Shown: positions 33,668 through 46,238, counted from the first letter of the stretch. The stretch is DNA of 64,000 nucleotides from Ampelocalamus luodianensis (GCA_036346255.1 CM070631.1:27512339-27576338); one strand, 5' to 3'. Notes: generated by a model not told the origin, from the letters alone. A program made the numbers and translations.

Positions 33668-35366
33668 CGTGTGAAAAAGAGTTTTTCGCGTCAACGGTCT
33701 TCGGTGTGTGGGCAGTCAGTGAGGCAGTGACCAGTCGCTTGGCATACTTTCTGGTTGGTGGAGATGGAATGGCATACGCTCTGATTTTGGCCTCCCTGTC
33801 TGTTACTATTAGTCGATAATTGTTGTTTTTTTTTCACTGTGTTTCTAATGATGACTTGCCCCGCATGCATGATGGATTTTAGTGCATTTAATAGGCTTTT
33901 AGGAGTTAGCTAGGGCAGTGTTCATCCGTTATTAGGCTTGGTAATGGGTTGAGTTGAAACGGTTGAAATAGGTTGGATTTTACTTTTTTATTGGCTTTGA
34001 GTGGGTTGAAATAGGTTGAGACGACTAACAGGTTGTTTGGTTTATATTTACACTGAAAACGGGTTAGATTAGTTTTGTGCGGATTCAAAAAAATTCAGGT
34101 TCATATAGTTCAATCCATGAGTTCATATTGTTTGGAAGCAACATGTATTCGAGTTGGGGGGCGGGGAGAACGTGGTGGGAGTGATAGGATTTTCTGCGGA
34201 ACGGCAGAGCGGCATTTGAACGCGTTGTCACTTCTCAGTTCAGAAAGTAGTCTTATTTCTTTCTAGAGCTGTCTAATTAATCATCAGGGGACAGATTTGT
34301 AGGTTATTAACGGTCGAAAATCCTTACGTTGGAAATTTACTGTCTCTCGAGTCTCAACCTCAACCTTTGATTTATGATCGAAACAAACAAAAAAAGATAC
34401 TGTAATTTGTAGAGAAATAGAACTGAACGAGTGAACGGAACACATCCGCTTGGAAAAGCAGCGAGGAAGAAGATCCTTGACTGGTCCAAGGTCTTCCAAA
34501 GTGGCGCTGCTGATTCAGCACACATACTGAAAATCGAGTAAGCTACTCATCACTAAGATGCTCTCAGTTTTTTTAGATGATTTATCATAGCTCGTCATTG
34601 AATTTTCCTAGTGGCTTTATCTGATTCTCTCTCAGTCTGGGCGCTTAGCGACCAGACCATGACGCACGTCGTTTGGTTGTTTACGCGTGGAGCCGCGTCG
34701 CCGTCGTTCTAGAAGCGGTGAGTAGTCGGCCTGAGTGGCTACTTCCTGTTGCCGTCACGACTACTGATCTACTACTGAACTTAATTCTTGTGTATAAATT
34801 ATTACATATAAATTAGTTTTAGAATTTTCTGAGAAGAAAGAAGATAAGGTATACGTGCATGCAATGTGTGCAAGTGCAACACATGGGGCATATGTTGTGT
34901 GCAGGCATGCATCAAGGCGCGTGCAGCAGTGCGTGGTATGGAAATCTATAGGAACAGGAAGGAAGGGAATCAGAGAGACTTCCTATTTCTTTGGTAGAGC
35001 GAGACCATCGTAAAATAATAGTGAGATATTTTTCCAATCTGAAGAGGAGGCAAATATCTACACGATTTCCATGGCGTGTACAAGAAGTTCAGGGCCAGGT
35101 CTTTTCAAGCCAAAACCACGTCAATATATGACTCTGCATGAACTAGGTTGGGGCCACCTATCATCAAGACACATGAACTAGGTTGGGGCCACCTATCAAG
35201 ACACATCAAGTTGGTGCATCAAAATTTAGTTCGGTTTGCATGCATGCACTGCGTGAGGGAATCAAGTCCAGAGAACCAACAAAAAATGTGTTCGGTTTGC
35301 ATGCAAGCAGTAGAGGAGATATTGATTGGTTAATTCTATCTTTACATGCTCGGGGATGGGGTCCAC
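33668..35366. other. Upstream region of the receptor kinase gene; no gene seen
   Basis: Low-complexity and AT-rich stretches without a credible frame. There are short imperfect repeats of GGTTGAAATAGGTTG at about 33935-34020 and a tandem repeat at 35138-35204. Regulatory sites may be present but none can be named with support. Confidence 0.5.
35138..35204 (+). repeat. Short tandem duplication (35 and 32 bp)
   Basis: ATGAACTAGGTTGGGGCCAC followed by CTATCATCAAGACAC, then the same unit lacking three bases (CTATCAAGACAC). Two copies only. Confidence 0.85.
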
Positions 35367-38300
35367 TGAAATAACCCAAAAATTTGGATTTCAAAAAGTT
35401 TTTGAAGTTTTTCGTTTGAATTCAAAGACTTGCCCAATTTGGCAAGTTTCTTCTCCCTCCCGCTTTCCCTTTTCGTCCGGCCGTTTTCTTTCTCTGGAAA
35501 CGCCTTCTTCTTCCTTCCTTCCGACGCCATCACCAGCGCCCGCCCCGAGCCACCTCGCCACACCCGCGCCGCAATCGATGACCCGCCGCGCCACCTCTCG
35601 CCCCGCTCCAGTGAGGGGGCACCGCCACCGCGACGCCGCCGTACGCGTGCCCACGCCTCCACCTCGCCCTTGCTCGGCCCCATTTCAGCTCCACCGCACA
35701 CGTCGTCGCGCACGCGTCGCCGCCACTGCCGCCAGCACCTCCTTGCTCCCACCGTCTCATCCTCACCCAAAGAAAAAGCCACCAAGGACAAGCCTCCAAC
35801 CTCACCTCTCCCTCCACCACCTCCCCTTCACCTCTCCCCCTCCAGAGCCAGCGAATTTTGAAGAATTTGCGCCGCCACTGTTCTTCTTCTCCAACTAAGC
35901 CGACGCCAATTCGTCACCCCCGACCACCCAAGCTCCAAATTGAGCCCACTGTAAGCTCCGCCTCCCTTCCCCGCTTCTTTTCCCACCTCCCCCATCACCC
36001 AAACTCACCGGAGCCTCACCGGCACCACTTCTCCCCGCCGCCTCCTTCACGGCTACCGCCGCCAAGCCGCCACACACCACCCCAAACCTCACCAAAGCCA
36101 CCAATGGCCTCCCCTTGGACCACTGATGCTCAAGCACACCTCCCCTTGCCCGGAGCACCACTGTAGCGCCGTCGCGCCGCTTCTCTGTCCCGGCCAACCG
36201 CCGCCTCCGTCGCCACCCCATTTTCGTACCTCCACTACCCGTCCAAACCCCTAAAATGGGTTCACCTTGACTCCGTGGTACTCCTTGCACTACCCACTCC
36301 TGCCGCCGGCCACCACCGCCGCCGCAAACGCCGCCGCCGCCGGCTCGGGCAGAGCCGAGCGCGCTGGCCTTCGGCCGCGCTACTCAAGGCCGCCCGAGCG
36401 CTGGGCCTTTATGGCCTGGCCGATTTGGGCTGAAGCCCAACTGAGCGTCAGGCTCAGCCCAACACTGTTCACAACACGTGAACAGTGAAACCAAATACTG
36501 TTCACTGCACAGTGTTCTTTTTACTGTTCATTCCGAAAAATAGAAACACTGTTCCAAAATCCAGAAAATGCACAGTAAACCCTAGCTACTGTTCATTTCA
36601 AATAAAAGCAGTAATTTCAATTATTGTCCACTGATCCATTGTCATACAAGAATAGTAAAATAGTATTATTCATTATTCGATCCTGTTTCTGCCCAAAACC
36701 CTAATTTGACATTATATGTCAAATTTGACCGCCTCGAACCGAGAAAACCCATTCACTGTCTATTCCTTTAAATCAGCCCAAACACTGGCCATTGCATAGT
36801 AGCTATTTACTGTTCACCCGAAAGAAATCGAAAACACTGTTCATAATCCAAAAACGGTGAAACCACTCACTGTTCATGTTGCTTACTGTACTTTAGCCAA
36901 CACAGTGAATTCTATTACTATTCACTAATCCATGTTCAGATGTGAGTAGTAAAATTTGTACTATTCACTATCCGACACTTTTTCGCCCGAAACCCTAATT
37001 TGACACTCGATGCCTATTCTGACCATCTCGAGCCCAGAAAGCCCATTCTTGACTCCGATCAGCTATACCAAACTCCCAATAAATCTCTTCACCTTTCTAT
37101 AGGATTCTCTATCCATTTACGATATTTTTGCTGTATTTGGATCAAAATCTCAGCTCCGTTCGATCCAATTAAACACCAAATAATCTCCACTACTCTACAC
37201 TACCTTTCTTTGTGTTTCTTTTCTGTTTTTATTTACTTGCATGTTGTTCCCAGTTCATTCCTTGTCGAGCCGGATTTTATTTGAATTGTTTTATTGTATT
37301 GCTTCTCGTTAGGTCACGACCTCAACGACCAGACTCCAGAAGACGTTGGACAAGACCAGTATCCAGAAAACTTTGTGCGAGAAGGCAAGTCGCATCCTTT
37401 GATCATTTTGAACCTACATTTCATCTATGTATTATTACATTCATTACTGTATTTATGCCAATTACTTTAAATATTGAAATAATACTTTTGAATGCCATGA
37501 CAATTAGATAAATCCTAAATACCCCACAAACAAACCCACCCAACTCTTGTAGGCCATATTCACCTTGACAAGTTTAGTTTACATAGAATACTATAAATAA
37601 CTTCATCACCAAAAATGTGTTCATCAATCAAAAGCAAGTATTGGCTACTCGCCAATGGTTTTTTGTGCAGAGTTGAGGGCTGTGTCCAGGAAGTTGTACA
37701 ACCCAATAGACTTGATAAAAGCGAGTCAAAGGTGAGATCAAGCAGGTGGACAGCCACGAGTTGGTGTTGGTCCATTTCCTCACTGGAGACAAGTAAGGAC
37801 AAGAACCTTGTGCCAAAGTAATAGACACAGAAAACTGCTCAACCACATGCGTGGTCATTCTTCCTTAGCTTAGTACACTGCTCTCTCGATTGAATATCTA
37901 TATGGAAAGGCGTGTGCTCTTGTATGATAGAGCAGCGCGGAACTGGGGTGTGACAAGGGTGGGCCGGAAGTGGACACCCGGTAGTCTACACACAATGGTA
38001 TGGGCCCCATCAGCCTCGGAGTATGAATTCCACTATTGACCGGTGGTCTCCCGAGCTGTATGGAGTAAGAACCTACTAGGTAGAAACTAGAAAGGTTGAG
38101 CAGTGAAAAGGCTTTGTTATCTCAGCTCAGTCGCACGCTAACGTGTTGCGTGTCTATGTACTGACAATATAAGCATGAGATATGTTGTGGGTAAAGTTGG
38201 GCAACTCTGCAGAGTGTATAATCAAAGGTATTTGAATACGCCGTGCTTCCGGTTAATGAAGCTGTGTTAATGGGTGATTCCAGTACAGTGGCATAAGTAG

Positions 38301-38851
38301 AGTTTTTGAGATGTTAAGTTGGTAAATGAGTTTGTTGAGAAACCCCTGATGCTATTATTTATTATTGTTTTACTGTTTTATAAATTGTTTTAAATGCAAA
38401 GTGCATCTACATATGCCAGGTATGGTAAACCCTAACCATCCATTGAACTCCTTGCATGTAATTATTTAGTATTTCCATGCTGCTTGTTGAGTACGGTGGT
38501 AGTACTCATTCTTACAATTTGCAAAACATCTACAGAAGAAACTTGGGAAAGTGCAGAGGACTCTTGTGAGCAAGATTTTGGTGGACCCCAAAATGCAACG
38601 ACTACTGTTATTAGGTCTCGATTACGCTCAAGCGTACCTGTGGTTGAAGTTCTTTTGTCTTGTATTATATTTAACTTTGGGCTTGGATGCCCGTGTCAGG
38701 TCAAAACAGGTTGTTAAACCTTAATCTTGTTTAATAAAAGTCTAGTTTTCGTTGTAATCGAAAGCTTGCTTAAGATGCTTTTTGCTTCGCAACTGTACAT
38801 CCTGGGCGATTGCGAAGGGTTTAGCGGTCCCGAAAAATCGGGGTTGTCACA
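35367..38851 (+). repeat. Solo gypsy LTR (3485 bp)
   Basis: It begins TGAAATAACCCAAAAATTTGG and ends GGGGTTGTCACA. Flanks are TCCAC (35362-35366) and TCCGC (38852-38856), a 4-of-5 match expected of an aged target duplication. No internal region follows. Layout parallels the other gypsy LTRs here: CT/GC-rich beginning (35440-36400), a middle with many CTGTTCA/TGTTCACT repeats (36460-36960), exon-like block GTCACGACCTC...GCGAGAAG (37313-37384) between AG and GCAAGT, hairpin GAGTAC-GGTGGTA-GTACTC (38489-38507), acceptor CATCTACAG (38535) and an in-frame acidic continuation (EETWESAEDSCEQDFGG) open to a stop at 38717. The long Pro-rich frames at 35326-36290 are composition effects. Confidence 0.8.
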
Positions 38852-40630
38852 TCCGCCCATGACCAAATCAACCGAAGACATTCAAAAGGCAAAGAAGACT
38901 GGTTAATTCTATCTTTAGGGCCACCTGCATGTAACTGTGCTTGTGCGTGTGCTATTTTATTTGGGAACGACTATGAATCAGACGTATGGGTGGGAGCTCC
39001 TAGCGTACGGTTCGAAATGGAACATCTCCAGATAACGGTTGCAACATCACTGGACAATGGTTGCAACATCACCGACAACGGTTACAATATCACAAATCAA
39101 AACAAAGCATCTGGAGAGAGAGAAAAAGCGTTGAAAAAATTACAACATCGCCGTGAACAATATCCAATTTTTTTCTACAAATGCATTTTTTTTTTCTACA
39201 GATGCAACATCTCCAGACAGGGCCAACCGGGAAACAAGCAGAGGCGGCGCAATGCACAGGCGCAGGAAGGTGCTCGGGTAGCCGTGTGGGCCAAGAGGAA
39301 GCTGCGGTGTTGAATGGGGCAATGGCGCTGGGGGCGAGCCGACCGGCCGAGCGATGCAAAGACACAGGCGCCAAGCCCGAGTGAACTAAGCTAGGGCACG
39401 GGCACAATTGAACCGGGCAATGGCGCGGGTGGAGGTGGCCAAGCCGGTGGCCAAGGGAGGCGCGGAGAGAGAGAGAGAGCGCGCGGCGGGCGAAGCCGCC
39501 GAGGTGAGCCGGGAGGAGCGGTGGCGCGCGAGGAGGCGGGGAACGGAGGAGCAAGCCGGAGGCTAGGCCGGCATGGGAGTGAGCTCGAGCCGAGGGTTGG
39601 CACCGAAGAAGCTCTAGGGGAGAAGGGCCATGCGTGAGGAAGCGAGCCGGGAGGCGTGCACACGGGCGGCAGCCCCGGCGACCGGCGACGCCAGGTCACC
39701 AGGGGGAAGCCGGCCAAGACGGAGAGCCATGGGAGATTGGGATAGAACAAGAAGCTTCAGGAAGAGAGAAGAAATGGTGGGTGAAGTAGTGTGAAGTAAA
39801 GAAATAGGAATGACCGAATGAGTGGCTAAGAGCTCGGGCGTGGAGTGTGAAAAGGTGGAGTATGAAGCGAACTGAAATGTTGCTGTGGCGTCCGGTGTGT
39901 CGGACGCATGCATTGTAGCATTACCCATTTTATTTAGCAAGTTCATTAGTAGTTTGAGTCCAGGTCGGTTAGATTAATGTGCTCAGGTGTGTAGGCCTAA
40001 GGCCGCATGTTGGCTGGCTATATAAACGTCCTACGCCATTGTATTAGGGTTAAGTTTTGAGTTTTAGAAATTATGAGTTGAGTTATTTTGATGTGTCACC
40101 ATGAGGGTCTACCCCTGTTATCGTGTGTGTGCTTGTTCTTGAGAGTTTTCCATCTAGGATATCTTTGATAGCTACTCAGGTTTAATCTTATTGATTGAAT
40201 TTGTGTGTTGGTCTTGTTTGATCTCTTCTCTCGTTCGTGTACTGTGGTGTGAGCGGGTGTGAGATTTATCTATCCTAGTGCGAATTGCATCTTGTAATTT
40301 TGCTCCACATATTTGTTCAAAAAATTCCATCATGAAAGATCAGGCAACCCATGGATTTAATCTCATCTAGAGGTTAGTCCGCATCACTTCCATCTGTTGG
40401 AAACGGAAGACGGCCTTAGTTACCTACTTGGTCGTCACGGAAGCAACGTATTAAGGGCACGTACAATAGGGTAACATCAGCGGTTTATAATCTTTGTCAC
40501 GTAAGATTTTTAATGATGTGGATGAGAGAGAATAAGGAGAGAGAATGAAGTTGTGTGGCATACAATAGACAGCCTATAAAGCCTTTATAGACGATTGTTT
40601 TGTTGTTGTATTCATGATGTATGTATAGTT
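38852..40630. other. Unassigned intergenic DNA
   Basis: 38852-38930 continues the flank of the solo LTR (GGTTAATTCTATCTTTA also occurs just left of it at 35328). At 39030-39090 ACGGTTGCAACATCAC recurs three times with changes. 39230-39760 is GC-rich with long overlapping frames on both strands and no domain. 40010-40060 has TATATAAAC, possibly the promoter of an unidentified LTR fragment (about 39950-40400). Near 40455 GGGCACGTACAAT looks like a Tourist-type MITE end, but the partner end is not found. No gene is supported. Confidence 0.4.
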
Positions 40631-40637
40631 TGTGAGG

Positions 40638-40639
40638 TC

Positions 40640-40673
<34 letters not shown>
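40638..40673 (+). repeat. (TA)n(CA)n microsatellite
   Basis: CATATATATATATATATATA followed by CACACACACACACAC. Likely length-variable. Confidence 0.9.
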
Positions 40674-40991
40674 CTCTCAGGAGTACATACTCCCACTTCG
40701 AATATACCACTTAAACGAATATATTATACTTCTTTATCATTTTCAATATACTTAAATACCAATTATAAGATACTCCAATGCGACTTGATTGGAAAAAATT
40801 CATTGGAGTCCTTAATTTTTGCTATATACCATTTTTCATATATAAAAGAAGTATATAGACAATTTTGCTACAAAAAGTAGACTTTAATGAACTTTTTCAT
40901 AGAACTCACAATAGAGTATCTTATAATCATTATTGGGGTATACGGTTATTTATGTGCATACTACTCATATAGAAATAATTAGATACAACAG

Positions 40992-41195
40992 GTACTGCCT
41001 CTGTTCTTTTTTACTTGGTGTTTTTGATTTTTCACGGTCTTTGAGATGCGACTTTGACCGCTACTTTTATAACTTTATAGTAAGCCATATTAATAAAATT
41101 GTAATATTGTAAAAGTATTTTAACGACAAATGTAATTATATAAGTTTTTATATAATCAATTTAAATAGTTTTAAATCAATTGATGGTCAAAGTTT
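40992..41195. repeat. Stowaway-like MITE fragment
   Basis: CTGCCTCTGTTCTTTTTTACTTG at the left, an interior with GATGCGACTTTGACCGCTAC, and AATCAATTGATGGTCAAAGTTTAGAAAG at the right: the arrangement typical of grass Stowaway elements (CTCCCTCCGT-type ends). The right terminus is eroded. Coordinates approximate. Confidence 0.5.
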
Positions 41196-42298
41196 AGAAA
41201 GTTTCTTCCACCGTCCCACCTCCTCTCTTTCCTTCATCCCAGTCCTTGTACTAATTTTTTTGGTTTTCTCGAATGAGTTGTTTCTTGCATGAGACATAGC
41301 TTTGCCCTCTCTTATTTAACTCTCCTTCCATATCACATTTAATCATACATGACACACTATAGAGACTGATGACCAGGGGCGGATCTGGGCCTCGGGCAGG
41401 GTGGGCTATAGCCCGAGGCCCAGACAAAATAGCAGTGCGAATTTCTTTTAGATATGGGCCAAAAACAGTGAAAGCAGCCATTTAGCCCGAGGCATCCGAG
41501 CCGGCCTAGCCCACGCGCAGACGCGCTGCCGCTTACGCCTCCTTCCCCGGTTCCCCCACAGCCCCACTCCATCCACATCTAGACCTAATCCCCTTCGGCC
41601 CTTCCCCCACAGCATCGGCGGCTCCGGGGTTGGCTCGATGCCCTAGGCCCTCGGCCCCTCGCCCCTCGCTACCTCGGCTGCCGGCCGCCCTCCTGGCTCC
41701 CTCACTGCCACCCCGTGGGCCGCCAACCAGCGCCGCGGTGCGAAGATGTTCGGCTCCGAGGTAATCCCCTCTTGATGCTCTATCACCACTCTCGCGTCTG
41801 CTCACTTGATCCCTGCTCTCCCAGGGTTTTAGATGGGCTTCTAAGCTAGATGCGAATATCTCTTGTGGCTATTGCTGTTTTGTTTGATTCAGAACGAATT
41901 TGTGGGAGAATTGGTTCGCGAACGGAGTAGTGCCTTAATTGAGTGTGAATTGAAGTAACAGACTGTGATTTGAGCTCAATTTATGTGTTCTGGCTGTTGT
42001 TTTTTAAGGATAAACTAGTTGCGGGTCTGGATGAGCAGTTGTATACTTAGCTATAGTGTATTGTCACAATGTTCAAATTTGATTAAAGCATAATTGAGTC
42101 CATGTTTTGGATCTTCACGAACTGATTTGAAGGATAGGGTTATGTTTATGAGTTGATGTAATTTCGAGTCACGGTTACCAATTCAATCTATAGTATGTGT
42201 AACAATACAGAGCTCAAGTTTGTACTTCAAATATGTGAAAATGAGAAGAATTTAAAACTATTTGAGCATGTTTGAATTTCTGGAGCTTTTGCTAGATT

Positions 42299-45200
42299 TG
42301 TTGCTTTTGAAATTTTTGAAATCAACTAGAACATATAACTTAAATCTTAACTCCAAAGAGAAAACATAGGCAAAAACTTGTGATCATCCTCCGGAAGTAT
42401 TTTTCCTATCTTCTTGACCATCCTAGTAACCTCTCTGCAAAATCTCACAATTTTTAGATTTTGTTTGCTATTTCAAAAGAGCAAGTCAAACCAGTTTGAA
42501 TTCTGGTCAAATCCCTAGGGCAGCAGCTTGTGGATTTTTTTGGTAACAATGCAGTGCATAAAAATTTCTGGAAAAATTATGCAAGGTTGTTCTCTGTCCA
42601 TAAGAGTTACCATAAAAATTTCGGAATTTTTGGAGCTTCGGAGCTACCTCTAAAAATTCCCCAATCTTCTTAGCCTTTTAAAAATCAAAATCTGGAATCA
42701 CTATTCATCAGGCTCGGACTCGAGTCCGACCGCGCCGCTCGGCTCGACCGCACTAACTAGCCGCACCGCCCGAGTCCAATCGCTCGCGACCGTCCGATGC
42801 AGATCGCACGGCCCACGTGCGCCTGATCTAATCGGACTGTCCTATTATGCCATTGAATCTCGACCGTCCATTTAGGATCTAGCGGACAGCGTCGTCTTGG
42901 TCGAGTCAAACCAACTGATCGCCCCAAACCTGGTTCCGGCTCGTGCCGCTTCGTCACCGTCGCTGACGAGTGGGCCCCTCTTGTCAGGTTCGTCCTCGCC
43001 GTCTCCGCTGCCTACCGGAGCTCGCTGGCATTCGCGCATGCGTGCCACGCAGCTCGTCGCTGCCACTTCGTGGACGCGTGTCCACCTCCGAGGATCGCCG
43101 GGAGTCCATCTACCCACTGAGCTCACCCATTTCTCCTCGCTCCCATTCTCGTGTTTTCTCCGCCCAATTCCTTGTTTCGGCCGGAGAGGGAAACGAAGGC
43201 AGCGCCGCCGTGTCGAGCCGCCCTTGAGCCCGCGATCTCACCATCGTGATCCACACTCGGCGCTGCTTCCATTTTGCCCAGTCCGGGTCCTTGGCATCTA
43301 GTGAATCGTTGAGGGCGACATCTTCGTCTCCGCCTCCAGCAGTCTCGGCCCCGTAGCCGTCGGGGCGTTCCTGTAAGTCTCTAACCTCCGCACCTGGTCC
43401 CTTGCGATTGCATTGTTCCTCTGAGTCTAACGGTGGGTTTGTTTTCACTTTTGGTGCATCGTTGAGGGCGTGCGGCCGGTTCTTCTCCGAGCACGGTGAT
43501 TCGCCGCCGCGGCAATTCCGGCCACCTCGGACCTCCTTCGTCGACGTTATCTTGGGCGTATTGCTCCTGGAGCCGAGGCGATCCCTAGGCGCACCTTCCG
43601 GAGTCTTCTCGAAGCCCGTAGTGTCTTCTCCGCGTGAGCCGTAGCTTCTTCTCCGCCTCCGTTCGCCGCCAGCTCGCCGCCGGCATCCCCGTGGGCCTAT
43701 GTCGCCGTCATCGAGTTCGCGAGGTCTCAGCGAACCTGAAGGTATAACCCACGCACCCAGAGGCTCGCTAGTTCGCTAGATCAGCTGCACGGCTGCGCCG
43801 CCGTCCTCGTGAACGCCGGTACGCCGCCGGTGTCTTTAGCGCTAAGCACCATCATTTGTGCTAACCAATTCTTTTAATGTCTCTATGACTGGTGGCCCCG
43901 CTGGGATAAAAATCGTTTAGGAAAATAAATCTTCCCGCTTATAACTCTCTGAGCCTTTGACATGTGGGCCCTCTCGTCCGGTTAAGGCTTTGCGTAGAGT
44001 AGTGAAATACATTTTCTGTTAATAGCAGGCGTATTTATCAGCATTGATTAGGTTCTCTACGTCTTGTATGTATGAAAGTGTATTCTATTAATACGTCTTC
44101 GACGTCGCCGTTGGCGCCGGCGGGGTCAATTTTGACCTGGTCAGCATTTCTCGCTCAGCCCCACCGGTCAGTGACCGTGGGTCGGCTGAGTGCCGGTAGA
44201 AAAAGGTTTCAGTGTTTTTAGAAATTCTGAATTGTATTTCTTTTGCACTAATAAATCCTTTAAACTTAGAAAATCCATAACTAATTCTTTTTTGCTCCAA
44301 ATCAAATGAAACCAATTCTGTAAATTTTAGTTTTAATGTACTTTTTACCAGAATAGGTTTTAAATTTGTTTATGTTCATAAAATTTTGATAATTAATTTA
44401 ATAATGTTTTTAGGTATTCCTAACTTAGAAAAATTTTCATAACTCCAAATAAAATGTTCTTTGTTTCTAAAATTTTGTAAAAATCATGCTCTAGCTGCTG
44501 TATGAAATTTGTGCTCATTGGATTAAATTGAATTTTGGCTTTTGTCGATGTTATTTGTTCTTTTTGCTCGATCGATAGATTGCGATGATTTTGGTATTAT
44601 TGAGAGTGAGCCTCAGCAACATATTGAGCAGCAGCAACCAGGCAAGCAGTTTGATCATGTTAATCCCTTTATATTCAAACTAATATTTTGTTTGCAACTT
44701 ATATGTATGCATTGCTATTTTGTGTTAAAATATGGTTAGTGGGCCCTTTAGTTGCATAATCTGCAGGTAAATGATATTCCTCTACTACCTGAGCCTAGGT
44801 TATTTGCTGTGATTAGAGATCGTTGGATGATCTCTTGTCACTTAGTAGATACGAATTCAACTGCTTAGACATGCTTAGTTATCGGTAGAATTGGGTGGTT
44901 ATCGACTTAGTCGGTAACCTTGATCACACAAAATTATTATAACTTTGTGTTTCAGTATTTATGCTATGTTTAATTGTGAAAACTAAAAACTGAAAATAAA
45001 ATGATTTGGACTTGGGCACAACGGTATGTTGGTGTGCTTTTGGGTGTGACTGGAATGGTGCCCGAGTCATTTAAGGACCGAGTTACTTGCGCCACCATTC
45101 TGAGCATTTTGCGTGCTAACCACACTAGAGGGTATGGGACCTCTCTTGACTTAGTACTTTGGCGTGTATTGGCTCCAGTCGCAGGGGTCGCAGGAGGGAT

Positions 45201-46221
45201 GGTGTTGGGAGCATGGTAGTTGTCAAAGGCTTTACCCTTTGTGGGTAGTTGTCTTTTCGGCTTTACCATGTAAGCGTATGGATTTCTATCCATACGAGCG
45301 GCTCGTAGTTAATATACAATATTGGAAATGTCTCGTAGGACTTAGTCTGTGCTTGCATACCTTGAAGTGTGCTTTGTGGTAAAAGGCGTGCAAGTGTGGT
45401 ACATTGGTACACCCCGCAGGTTTGATCTATTCGAATAGCCTCGTCCTAGGTTATGGACACGCTCGGATACGCCCCGTGAGAACTAGACTACAACCTTTTA
45501 ATTAAAACTTGACATGGGTGGTATGAATGGGTAATTCATGCTATGGTCGTGGTGACTTATGGGTTAGTCACTTCCAGGATGTTGTCATCTACTTACTGTT
45601 ATTGCTGTCGCTGTTATTTCAAACAATGAAAATGAATTGCCAACTTGCTTTTAAATGTATTACATTATTGCAAATAAAGATTGCTTTGTGCTAAAATGAG
45701 CCATACAGCCTCCACTCAATTAAGCATGCATGTAGTTATGCATAGGTCTGCTAGTCCAGACGTCAGTCTTGCGAGTACATTTTTGTACTCATTTACTTTG
45801 CTTAATGTTTTTATTGCAGAGGAGGCAGGTGAGCCCCAAGGGCCTTACTTCTGTGAGATGTGCGGGTTTTGGGACGACTAGCTTGGCGGTCCGGTTGGTT
45901 GCCTTGTGGGCAAAGGCACACTGATTGGCTTTTGTTTATAGCCATCTTATGGCACTTTTGCTTCCGCTGTTTACTTTCTTATCTGTTTATCATTTGGCCG
46001 GTCGGCCCCCCTGTTGTAATAACTCTACTTTGTTTACTGTTTAGTATCGTGATGTTTGGATTCTATGTCTAAAATGGAGTTGATGCATAATTTTGTGAAG
46101 AGGTGTGTATACTGCAGTTCTTGGAAGTATACATATCTCGAGGCTTGGTTTATTTGATTTGTGATGCTAGGGCCAGGTGGTTGGTTAAGCATTACAAGCC
46201 AAACAAACTAGGGTCCTCACA
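42299..46221 (+). repeat. Gypsy 5' LTR inside the hAT element
   Basis: The right end CTAGGGTCCTCACA (46221) is firm because a primer-binding site follows. The left end is a guess (TGTTGCTTTTGAAATTT); no second copy exists to check it. It is GC-rich at 42700-43860, AT-rich at 44180-44520, then has the shared module: ATAG acceptor, exon-like block 44579-44641 (63 nt), donor GCAAGC, hairpin GAGTAC-ATTTTT-GTACTC (45773-45790), acceptor TTATTGCAG (45819), 62-nt continuation to TAG 45881, and GGCCGGTCGGCC at 45996-46007. Confidence 0.75.
44579..45881 (+). other. Candidate spliced short ORF in this LTR (63-nt exon, 1178-nt GC-AG intron, 62-nt exon)
   Basis: Block 44579-44641 reads DCDDFGIIESEPQQHIEQQQ in phase 1 (its first D using the splice-borrowed base) and is followed by GCAAGC. 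After TTATTGCAG (45819) the same phase gives EEAGEPQGPYFCEMCGFWDD and TAG (45879-45881). A second in-frame acceptor lies 9 nt further on (GGAGGCAG). Exon lengths equal those in the 22728-27454 LTR although the two LTRs belong to different families. The C-terminal CEMC pair could bind metal, which the other family lacks. Confidence 0.5.
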
Positions 46222-46225
46222 AAGT

Positions 46226-46238
46226 TGGTATCAGAGCC
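46226..46238 (+). other. Primer-binding site of the truncated gypsy copy
   Basis: TGGTATCAGAGCC, four bases after the LTR end; intact initiator-tRNA type. Confidence 0.85.

Noticed and set aside
35326..36290. Pro- and Arg-rich frames up to 190 residues
   Set aside because: They lie in the CT/GC-rich first part of the solo LTR, where several frames are open at once.
39090..39946. Frames of 107-154 residues on the minus strand and 107 on the plus strand
   Set aside because: Overlapping frames in GC-rich sequence with no recognisable motif; the GAGAGAGAGA run at about 39466 adds to the effect.
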